DNA of 64,000 nt, taken from NCBI GenBank assembly GCA_020073565.1, contig JAIQEY010000022.1, positions 28,758 to 92,757 on the forward strand. Reading direction: 5' to 3'. A program made the position numbers and the translations under genes. This DNA is from Terriglobia bacterium (GTDB taxonomy: Bacteria > Acidobacteriota > Terriglobia > Terriglobales > Acidobacteriaceae). Every line of letters starts with the position of its first letter. The stretch's first letter is position 1. Positions 57,175 through 64,000 of this stretch are shown here, piece after piece. The notes under the pieces are model-generated. The model saw nothing but the letters and a program-made list of their open reading frames with translations, did no database searches and was not told the DNA's origin.

Positions 57175-58596
57175 TTAGTCGCCTCCGCTGGAGTGCTGCA
57201 TCGCTGCGCCGGTCATGTCGGCAGGCGTCGTCGACTTCAACAGAATCATCGGGACAGCATTTTCCGGGGCCGTCTCGGGACCGGCATGGCATCCAACGCA
57301 CACGCGCTGCTCGCCGCGGCGCATCCAGAACCATCCCGCTTCGCGCTTCAGCGTTTTGCCGGAGCCGTCTAGCAGTTCGATCTGCAGGGACTGGTCTCCG
57401 ATCGTCTGCACGTAGAACGAACCGTCGCTTTCCACAGGTGCCGTTCCCAACAACTTCACGTTCCCCGCGGCATCGCGCGTGTACAGCCGAACCAAATGAA
57501 TCGATCCCTCGGCGAATTTGTATTTTGAGCTGTAGGCATTCAGACAAAGCAGGTTGGCAAACGGCCAGTCATGCAGGGCCGAGGGATGCCGCTTGGGTAT
57601 GGTGCGCTGGGTGATCGGGGTTGGCTGGATCACGTTGGCGTTTGCTTCTACGACCGCTGGGCGCAGAGTGTCCACCGGGGCGGACAGGAAGGGCCGCCCC
57701 ACACTCTCCGTCCACTGCATCAATTGAAATGCGCGGTTGGCATTCGAGCGCCACGAGACCAGCCAGTCGCCGGTTGCGGTTTCGGTAACGTCACCGGCGT
57801 ATTCTCCGGCGGGCGCTGAGATCGGCACTTCCTGAGCCAGAGCTGAAGTGAACCTGCCTAGTCCGGATTGCGAGGCGAACACAATGTCGCCCGAACGCAT
57901 CTGTTTGCCTGCGTGGCGCGCTTTGCCGTGATCACAGCGGTAGGACTCGACCCCGCTGCCATCGGAGTAGATGGTGTAGAGCTCGGGCGTGCCGTCGGCG
58001 CCAAACGCGGAGATTGCTTCAAAGAGGATGCGCCCATCGCGCAGAACGTCGTCGGGCAGAGAGTTGCCCGGGCCGTAGGTCAGACGAACAACCGGCGCAG
58101 TGGCTCTGCCATCCGCCAGCGTCGCCGCTTCAACTACAAACCGGCCTTCGATTTTCTTCGCGTAAACGATGCGATTTCCCGGCAAGTAAAACGGACGGAT
58201 ACAGTCGTCAGCACACGCTGTAATGCGCTGGGGCTTGCCTCCGGCTGCGGAAATCTCCCAAATCTGCCATGGATCCTGCTTCTTCTGTTTGCCGGAGAAC
58301 ATCACGTTCTCTGCGTCGAACGAGACGGCAGGATCGGCAGAGGCTGCGAAATCCGGGACGAGGGGATGGCGGCCGCGAGAGTCTTTGACGAAGACCATGG
58401 CACCGGCGTCAAATCGATCCGCGCCGTGAATCCAGGCGAGAGGGTCGTAGCCACGAGCCACGGTATAGAGGATGGGAGAGTCCGCGCCTGACGAGGCTGC
58501 AAACTGCCGCGGCGCCAAGGCGCCTGCAATTGCCAACAGAGCAAGCGCAGCAGCAGCCAGCAGAAACAGCCGCCCGAGAATGGACCGCCCCCGCAC
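57175..58596 (-). CDS. Exported PD40-propeller cytochrome c protein, hydrazine synthase alpha-like
   Basis: The 473-residue protein begins with GTG that overlaps the aroF stop by one base (TAGTG). The N-terminal LGRLFLLAAAALALLAIAGALA is a signal anchor. A propeller of PD40/TolB type follows, e.g. DPAVSFDAENVMFSGKQKKQDPWQIWEISAAGGKPQRITACADDCIRPFYLPGNRIVYAKK. The C-terminal block GSFYVQTIGDQSLQIELLDGSGKTLKREAGWFWMRRGEQRVCVGCHAG contains one heme c motif CVGCH (C433-H437). This order is that of the hydrazine synthase alpha-subunit-like family, widely found outside anammox bacteria with unknown role. Only one CxxCH is visible, and I do not see the second alpha heme motif. Confidence 0.82.
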   Translation of the reverse strand: MRGRSILGRLFLLAAAALALLAIAGALAPRQFAASSGADSPILYTVARGYDPLAWIHGADRFDAGAMVFVKDSRGRHPLVPDFAASADPAVSFDAENVMFSGKQKKQDPWQIWEISAAGGKPQRITACADDCIRPFYLPGNRIVYAKKIEGRFVVEAATLADGRATAPVVRLTYGPGNSLPDDVLRDGRILFEAISAFGADGTPELYTIYSDGSGVESYRCDHGKARHAGKQMRSGDIVFASQSGLGRFTSALAQEVPISAPAGEYAGDVTETATGDWLVSWRSNANRAFQLMQWTESVGRPFLSAPVDTLRPAVVEANANVIQPTPITQRTIPKRHPSALHDWPFANLLCLNAYSSKYKFAEGSIHLVRLYTRDAAGNVKLLGTAPVESDGSFYVQTIGDQSLQIELLDGSGKTLKREAGWFWMRRGEQRVCVGCHAGPETAPENAVPMILLKSTTPADMTGAAMQHSSGGD

Positions 58597-59477
58597 TAGT
58601 CCGCTCCTCCCAAGGCCACTAGGCGCGGTCGAGTTCTCGGAGGTTTGTCTCGCAGGTCAAGATAGGGCTGCAAATCGTCCATCATGTCGCGGAACTCGCG
58701 AAAGTTGAGCGATTGTTCGCCGTCGCTCAGAGCCTTGTCAGGCGTGGGATGAACTTCCACCAGCAATCCGTCCGCGCCCACCGCGACGGCCGCGCGCGAC
58801 AGGATGGGAACCAGGCACCGGACGCCCGCGGCATGGCTCGGATCGACGATTACAGGAAGGTGCGATACGGCCTTCAGTACCGGCACGGCCGCAATGTCCA
58901 AGGTGTTTCGTGTGGCCGTTTCAAAGGTGCGGATGCCGCGCTCGCAGAGGATGATCTGGGGATTGCCATTCGTGGCAATGACCTGCGCGGAGCGGAGGAA
59001 TTCTTCCAGCGTCGCAGTCATGCCTCGTTTCAGCAACACTGGCCGCCCACATCGCCCCAGAGCTTCGAGCAGGGCGTAGTTTTCCATGCTGCGCGTGCCG
59101 ACCTGCATGAGATCGGCGTATTCCGCGATCACCTCGACCTCTTCCTCGCTCATCACTTCGGTGACGATCGCGAGGCCGGTGGCAGCACGGGCTTTGCGCA
59201 GGATCTTCAGGCCTTCGAGTCCCAAGCCTTGAAAGGAATAGGGCGAGGAGCGAGGTTTGTAGGCGCCTCCCCGAAGAATGCGGGCACCAGCGGCGGCTAC
59301 GGCCTCGGCCGTCTGCAGCAACTGCCGCTCGGATTCGACCGCACAGGGACCCGCCATGACGACGAAATCACCGCCGCCAATCTCGATGTCGCCAACCGGA
59401 ACCACACTTCGAGCGTGACTGCTGGTCCTGGCTACGAGGTCAAAACAAGAAAACTGGCCGTTCCACTGGGAGATCAC
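58596..59477 (-). CDS. aroF: 3-deoxy-7-phosphoheptulonate synthase
   Basis: Condenses phosphoenolpyruvate with erythrose-4-phosphate, the first step of aromatic amino acid synthesis. The 293-residue protein is of the short type I-beta (KDOPS-like) class. Visible motifs are [86 protein letters not shown] and DGLLVEVHP, which provide the PEP, phosphate and metal ligands. No N-terminal regulatory (chorismate mutase or ferredoxin-like) domain is present, only about 30 extra residues. The start is GTG. It leads the minus-strand run, and its stop overlaps the start of the cytochrome gene downstream. Confidence 0.94.
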   Translation of the reverse strand: MISQWNGQFSCFDLVARTSSHARSVVPVGDIEIGGGDFVVMAGPCAVESERQLLQTAEAVAAAGARILRGGAYKPRSSPYSFQGLGLEGLKILRKARAATGLAIVTEVMSEEEVEVIAEYADLMQVGTRSMENYALLEALGRCGRPVLLKRGMTATLEEFLRSAQVIATNGNPQIILCERGIRTFETATRNTLDIAAVPVLKAVSHLPVIVDPSHAAGVRCLVPILSRAAVAVGADGLLVEVHPTPDKALSDGEQSLNFREFRDMMDDLQPYLDLRDKPPRTRPRLVALGGAD

Positions 59478-59804
59478 TGTTTGTCGCGACCGAGACTATG
59501 ATTTCCCCCCGCAGCCAATCGGTGACGCAGATCACCGAAGGTCGTGATGAGTGGCATGAAAATGACTCAAAACACTGCTGATACATGGCCTCGTGGCCTC
59601 GTCAATAGCACAAATCGACTAACGATTGAGCGCGGAATTGAGGCGGTCTTCGACGGAGAGCGGAGAAATGTGCTTGGAGCAGTATTGGTTCTGCGAACCG
59701 TGGGGGATCCGTGGGCACGGCACTGCCGGCATTGCGTTCGCTTGGATGGATAGCTGCGGGTCGATATCCGCGACCTCGGTCTTCACCACTGCATAAACTG
59801 ATTC

Positions 59805-60176
59805 TCAGTGATGGGAGCCCTTCTGTCGCAGGCGCCCACGGTATGGATTTGCACCCTGATTGGTCGTACCCGGACCCTTTGCGCTCGCTCCAGAGGCGCG
59901 GATCGCCGGAGTCCGCTTTTCTTTTTCTGCCTTCGGTAGGGCTGCTGATCCCGCGGGTCGTTTGACTCTTTGAGGTGCCGACATTTTGGTTGACTGTTGT
60001 TCCAGCCGGCGCAGGTTGGCTGCCGCACCTGTAGAAGGCGGCGCTTTGGCAACCACTACGCTTTTTGCCGACTTTGTCCCGTCGTGAAGGTGTTTAGCCT
60101 GTGTTTGCTTACTCTGCGCTGCGCTGACTGCCGTCAGAACCGCGAGGGAGAATCCAAGAATGACAAAATGTCTCAT
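59805..60176 (-). CDS. Small basic exported protein
   Basis: From this ATG the protein has 123 residues with a clear signal peptide (MRHFVILGFSLAVLTAVSAAQ). The mature chain is strongly basic and low in complexity, with Lys/Ala/Pro/Gln-rich stretches (KSAKSVVVAKAPPSTGAAANLRRLEQQ, LPKAEKEKRTPAIRASG) and a C-terminus ending RGRLRQKGSHH. No family is recognised. AAGGAA lies about 12 bases upstream of the ATG. Bases 59478-59804 before aroF hold no convincing gene. The 464-base divergent gap to the lipoprotein gene holds only the CCCTAATCAGGGG-type imperfect dyad at about 60349. Confidence 0.5.
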   Translation of the reverse strand: MRHFVILGFSLAVLTAVSAAQSKQTQAKHLHDGTKSAKSVVVAKAPPSTGAAANLRRLEQQSTKMSAPQRVKRPAGSAALPKAEKEKRTPAIRASGASAKGPGTTNQGANPYRGRLRQKGSHH

Positions 60177-60640
60177 ATGACACAATTTCCTTGCCCTTAG
60201 GGTTCCCGGGTATGGGTGCATCCACCGCGCCATCCGGGCTCGTTCAGCTGCCTTATGTTAACCCACTCTTCAGAAAAATCACTCGATAACAACTCCAAGA
60301 CGTTTAAGTAGATAGCTGGGCTCTTCGTTGCCTCCAGGGCCCCATACCCTAATCAGGGGAGCCCGGAGTCTCAGGGTTGATAGGCAATGTATTGCACATT
60401 GGGTCCAGTTTTTGGTGCCGGCTTCGCCACGTGCACGCCCGGACTTTAGAGTACTCCAGTTCACCCCCTCCCGGAATTTGGAACGAGCGGCCGGTGGCCG
60501 GTTGCCATAAACCGCTAAGCCTTTCGCCATCTATCACTTCCTCCCGCCCCACCCCAAACTGTCCTTTCCGGGAGCTCCCTGCCAGAGCTCCGGAAGCCCG
60601 AATTCTCGCCGTGGCGAAGCTACGGCTTTTAGAGGTAGTT

Positions 60641-63600
60641 GTGAGCGCTCATCAGTTGCGTGGCGTCTGGCTCGGCCTGTTTCTTACCGTCGTCTGCTCG
60701 TTATTCCTTACTGGTTGCCAAATCTTGTCAGCCGGAGGCTCAGGCGGCGGCAGTGTGGTGGTGGGGACTGCCAGCCTCAACTTTGGAACCGTTGCCGTTG
60801 GCAGCAGTAAGACTTTGCCCGACACGCTATCGAACAACACGGCCTCTCCCGTCACCATCAGTGCGATCACCGGTTCGAGCTCAGACTTGCAGGTCCTCGG
60901 CATTACGGCGCCGCTGGTTCTAGGGGCGGGGGCGAGTGTGCCCTTCACGGTACAGTTTCAGCCATCAACGGTGGGGAGTTTGTCGCGCACGGTCTCGCTG
61001 ATGGGGGCAAACTCTGACGTCGTCGTGTCGTTCACGGCTTCTGGCGCATCCGGCGCTCCAGGACAATTGACGCTCAGCCCGTCGTCCGTTGCGTTCGGCA
61101 GCATCAAGGTCGGATCGAGTCAGACGAACAGCGTGACTCTGTCCAACGCTGGTGGAGCAGATATCACGGTCAACCAGGCCACCTTGAGCGGAGCAGGATT
61201 CTCGATCAGCAACCTGTCTCTGCCGCTGACACTGGCCGCGGGCAGCACCGCTTCGTTGAGCGTGACATTCGCTCCCACAGGCAGCGGGAGCTTCTCCGGC
61301 AGTGTGACGTTCGCCACGGGCTCCGGCAACGTGGTTCTGCCTATTTCCGGGATCGGAGTCGCTCCCGGACAATTGACCGCGAGTCCTTCCAGCCTGGCTT
61401 TCGGTAGCGTTCAGGTTGGCCACAGTTCCAGCCAGTCTGAAACCTTGACTAACACGGGCGGGAGTTCGGTCACCATTTCGCAGGCGAACGCGAGCGGCAC
61501 CGGTTTTTCCCTCAGCGGGCTGACTGTGCCCGTTACACTCGCGACCAACCAAAGCGTCACTTTTAACGTGGGCTTTGCTCCCGCCACTGCCGGCGCGGCC
61601 AACGGCACGCTCGCGATCGTCTCGGATGCGTCCGTTTCTCCCTTCAACATTGCGCTTTCAGGCACGGCACTTGCACCTGGTTCTCTGACAGCGAATCCGG
61701 CCAGCGCGAGTTTCGGCAGTGTCACGGTGGGCAGCAACAAGACCGTCTCCGTAGCCGTCACGAACACGGGGGGGGCGTCCGTCACAGTATCGAGCGCGGC
61801 AGCCTCTGGGAGTGGATTCAGCTTCACGGGTCCGAACTTGCCCCTGACTCTCAACGCGGGACAATCAGCTACGTTTAGTGCCATCTTTGCACCCACCACT
61901 GCGGGCGCGGCCAGCGGTACGTTAACGATCAACTCAAACGCCAGCAACGCCACTCTCTCGGTGCCCCTCTCAGGAACGGGCATCGCACAAGGTCAGATTT
62001 CACCGACACCCTCCAGCTTCAGTTTCGGCACTGTGCAGACCGGAGCTTCCAAATCGCTCTCTGGAACGCTGACGAACTCCGGGGGAAGCAGTCTGACCAT
62101 CTCCGCCGCCACCGCCAGCGGCACCGGGTTCAGTCTGAGTGGCCTTACGCTGCCGCTCACTTTGAACGCCGGGCAGAGCGCGTCGTTCACCGTCCTGTTT
62201 GCACCCACTACCAGCGGCGCGGCTAGTGGCAGCATCAGTATTACTTCCAATGGAGCGAATCCGAACCTCAGCATTCCGCTGTCTGGAACAGGAGTAACTC
62301 CCGGAACGCTGTCCGCAAGCCCGGCCAGTCTGTCGTTTGGCAACGTTCAAGTGGGCAACAGCAGCAGCAAACCAGAGACGGTGACGAACACAGGCGGGAC
62401 CGCAGTCACCATCTCCGCCGCGACCGCCAGCGGCACTGGGTTCAGTATGAGTGGCCTGACCGTACCCCTTACTTTGAACGCCGGGCAGAGCACATCTTTC
62501 ACGGTCCTGTTTGCGCCCGCTACAAGCGGCGCGGCTAGTGGAAACGTGAGTATCACTTCCGATGCTTCCGTTTCCAACCTGACGATCGCACTATCCGGCA
62601 CGGGCGTGACGCCGGGCCAGATCTCGCCGAACCCATCCAGCTTCAGTTTCGGTAACGTGCAGACTGGAACCTCGAAATCGCTCTCTGGGACACTAACTAA
62701 TTCCGGTGGAACCAGTCTCACCATCTCCGCCGCCAGCGCCAGCGGCACTGGGTTCAGTCTGAACGGCCTGACGCTGCCGCTCACCTTGAACGCCGGGCAG
62801 AGCACGTCGTTCACCGTCCTGTTTGCGCCTACTGCAAGCGGCGCGGCCAGTGGCAGCATCAGCGTTACTTCCAATGGAGCGAATCCGAATCTCAGCATTC
62901 CGCTGTCTGGAACAGGGGTAACCCCCGGAACACTGTCCGCAAATCCGGCCAGCCACTCGTTTGGCAGCGTTCAGGTGGGCAGCAGCAGCAGCACATCAGA
63001 AACCGTGACGAACACAGGCGGATCCGCAGTCACCATATCCCAAGCCAATGTCACGGGAGCAGCGTACTCGGTCAGCGGATTGACATTGCCCACCACCCTG
63101 TCCTCGAGCCAGAGCGTGACGTTCACGGTCACCTTTGCTCCAACCAGCGCAGGCTCGGCGAGCGGAACGGTGTCGATCGTCTCGAACGCATCCAACTCCC
63201 CGCTCTCCATCGCCCTCTCCGGCACCGGCACGACTCCGGGGCAATTAGCGGTTTCTCCGGCATCGTTGAATTTTGGAAACGTAGTCGACGGATCGAGTTC
63301 TGCACTCAGCGGAAGCCTGAACGCAACGGGCGCATCGGTCACGATTTCCTCGGCCAGCATCACAAACAACGAATTCGTGCTGTCGGGAATCACGTTGCCC
63401 TTGACGCTGACGGCGGGTTCGTCGACTCCGTTCACGGTCACCTTCACACCCCAGTCGAGCGGAGCGGCTTCTGGGAACCTGTCTTTTATCAGCAACGCGA
63501 CGAACTCCCCGGCAGTGCAGACCCTAGCCGGTACGGGCACGGTTCCGCCACAACATTCCGTCGATTTGACCTGGAATAGTTCGGCCAATGCCGTCGGCTA

Positions 63601-63793
63601 TAACATCTATCGCGGCAGCGTATCGGGCGGTCCATACTCGATCATCAACACATCCCTGGATGCAACGACCGCGTTCACCGATAACAATGTCACGGCGGGG
63701 CAAACCTACTACTACGTAGTTACGGCGGTGGATGCTAGCTCGAACGAGAGTGGGTACTCAAATCAGACCTCGGCGGCGATCCCAACTCCTTAG
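60641..63793 (+). CDS. Choice-of-anchor D repeat lipoprotein with C-terminal fibronectin type III domain
   Basis: From GTG 60641 (AGAGGT upstream) the product has 1050 residues. The N-terminus is a lipoprotein signal (LGLFLTVVCSLFLTGC, lipobox LTGC), so it should be lipid-anchored. It is made of about nine immunoglobulin-like units of 100-105 residues of the choice-of-anchor D/ASPM-Hydin kind, each with S-x-xFGSVxVGSSxxxxxTxTNTGGxxVTISxA, SGxGFSxSGLxxPxTLxAGQSxxFxVxFAPTxxGxASGxxxIxSNxxNxxxxIxLSGTG. The end is a fibronectin type III domain (VDLTWNSSANAVGYNIYRG...YYYVVTAVDASSNESGYSN). This suggests a surface adhesin or polysaccharide-binding rod. The frame is open 88 codons upstream of the chosen start. 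Confidence 0.9.
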   Translation: MSAHQLRGVWLGLFLTVVCSLFLTGCQILSAGGSGGGSVVVGTASLNFGTVAVGSSKTLPDTLSNNTASPVTISAITGSSSDLQVLGITAPLVLGAGASVPFTVQFQPSTVGSLSRTVSLMGANSDVVVSFTASGASGAPGQLTLSPSSVAFGSIKVGSSQTNSVTLSNAGGADITVNQATLSGAGFSISNLSLPLTLAAGSTASLSVTFAPTGSGSFSGSVTFATGSGNVVLPISGIGVAPGQLTASPSSLAFGSVQVGHSSSQSETLTNTGGSSVTISQANASGTGFSLSGLTVPVTLATNQSVTFNVGFAPATAGAANGTLAIVSDASVSPFNIALSGTALAPGSLTANPASASFGSVTVGSNKTVSVAVTNTGGASVTVSSAAASGSGFSFTGPNLPLTLNAGQSATFSAIFAPTTAGAASGTLTINSNASNATLSVPLSGTGIAQGQISPTPSSFSFGTVQTGASKSLSGTLTNSGGSSLTISAATASGTGFSLSGLTLPLTLNAGQSASFTVLFAPTTSGAASGSISITSNGANPNLSIPLSGTGVTPGTLSASPASLSFGNVQVGNSSSKPETVTNTGGTAVTISAATASGTGFSMSGLTVPLTLNAGQSTSFTVLFAPATSGAASGNVSITSDASVSNLTIALSGTGVTPGQISPNPSSFSFGNVQTGTSKSLSGTLTNSGGTSLTISAASASGTGFSLNGLTLPLTLNAGQSTSFTVLFAPTASGAASGSISVTSNGANPNLSIPLSGTGVTPGTLSANPASHSFGSVQVGSSSSTSETVTNTGGSAVTISQANVTGAAYSVSGLTLPTTLSSSQSVTFTVTFAPTSAGSASGTVSIVSNASNSPLSIALSGTGTTPGQLAVSPASLNFGNVVDGSSSALSGSLNATGASVTISSASITNNEFVLSGITLPLTLTAGSSTPFTVTFTPQSSGAASGNLSFISNATNSPAVQTLAGTGTVPPQHSVDLTWNSSANAVGYNIYRGSVSGGPYSIINTSLDATTAFTDNNVTAGQTYYYVVTAVDASSNESGYSNQTSAAIPTP
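61991..63238 (+). repeat. 624-bp tandem duplicated block inside the anchor-D gene
   Basis: Copy 1 (61991-62614) and copy 2 (62615-63238) each hold two protein repeats (208 codons). Matching stretches include AGCTTCAGTTTCGG, AAATCGCTCTCTGG and CTTCCAATGGAGCGAATCCG at a constant offset of 624 bases. Divergence rises after about 63045, so the duplication is partial or partly converted. It keeps the reading frame. Confidence 0.75.
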
Positions 63794-63917
63794 GGACTCT
63801 CTGAATAAGTAAGTTTCTGACCGCGCAAGTCTCATACCTCAGCAATGGTGGGTTGATGACCTAGGCTTCCCCTTTGGATTTCTTGCCTTCGCCTTCGCCC
63901 ATCGAACCGGCTTTCAT

Positions 63918-64000
63918 CTACGCGCTCGCTGTCAGCAGCTTCTGACGACTGAGAAACAGATTGACCAACCCGCACATCACGAACAGCTGATGCGCGTTCT
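63918..64000 (-). CDS. C-terminal fragment of an ORF running off the window, possibly a transposase
   Basis: On the minus strand the last ~26 codons before TAG read NAHQLFVMCGLVNLFLSRQK and then LLTASA. The sequence is open to the window edge. The hydrophobic helix with N-A-H-Q-L-F looks like the end of an IS transposase, but I cannot assign a family from so little. Bases 63794-63917 show nothing else. Confidence 0.3.
   Translation of the reverse strand, partial: NAHQLFVMCGLVNLFLSRQKLLTASA

Noticed and set aside
57175..58596. Calling the cytochrome protein a true hydrazine synthase alpha subunit
   Set aside because: The protein is shorter, only one CxxCH is visible, and such homologues are widespread outside anammox bacteria, so only a family resemblance is claimed.
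59544..59753. 69-codon frame divergent from aroF
   Set aside because: It has no ribosome site, no hydrophobic or known segment, and a composition unlike the neighbours. I treat it as chance.
60641..63793. Possible CRISPR-like or satellite array
   Set aside because: The period is about 312 bases with high protein-level conservation and an intact reading frame. It is a repeat-domain gene, not an array.

Overview
The window is about 60% G+C and tightly packed with genes. It looks like chromosomal DNA of an Acidobacteriota member, probably class Terriglobia (Koribacter-like). This is inferred from the gene set: DUF4097, YXWGXW-repeat, choice-of-anchor D, PEP-CTERM, CRTAC1/ASPIC and PilZ proteins, a DAP cluster using the succinylase branch, sdhCAB, and many small GC-rich hairpin repeats between genes. 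I found no rRNA, tRNA or CRISPR array.

Left third (0.3-22 kb): a secreted hypothetical protein, an MFS transporter, an ECF sigma / zinc-finger anti-sigma / DUF4097 cluster, shikimate kinase, an AI-2E-type membrane protein and galT. Then comes a lysine/diaminopimelate cluster, asd-lysC-dapB-dapA-dapD, in which every gap carries a repeat element and DapA has an unusual Cys/His-rich tail. A solitary OLD-family ATPase-nuclease, DinB, EcsC, RNase J, a trypsin-like protease split by a one-base frameshift and a HigBA-type toxin-antitoxin pair with a palindromic operator follow.

Middle (22-49 kb): threonine dehydratase, an NCS2 purine permease, a Gfo/Idh oxidoreductase, a possible structured RNA, an orphan PEP-CTERM protein, a receiver/double-PilZ protein, a polytopic PTPS-related membrane protein overlapping rdgB, then sdhCAB interrupted by two small membrane-protein genes between sdhA and sdhB. 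Further on are a DUF5715 protein, a P-loop kinase-like protein, an M19 dipeptidase, two cyclophilins, icd, mdh, a JAMM metalloprotease-like protein, and a LysR regulator overlapping a barrel-less POTRA protein.

Right third (48.5-59.5 kb): the most unusual part is an eight-gene minus-strand run. It begins with DAHP synthase (aroF), whose stop codon overlaps the start of a secreted PD40-propeller/cytochrome c protein resembling the hydrazine synthase alpha subunit. It continues with a CRTAC1 (FG-GAP/ASPIC) protein, a YVTN-propeller/di-heme cytochrome c fusion (the domain layout of fused hydrazine synthase beta and gamma), a second propeller protein, a RidA protein, a two-module periplasmic receptor without a permease and an ornithine-cyclodeaminase-like enzyme. 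I read this as an uncharacterised periplasmic redox system. Hydrazine chemistry itself is not claimed.

The window ends with a choice-of-anchor D lipoprotein built from repeats that include a 624-bp duplicated block, and the C-terminal end of a possible transposase running off the right edge. At least five small repeat families (inverted-repeat, MITE-like or REP-like) sit between genes, and some have been absorbed into coding ends.
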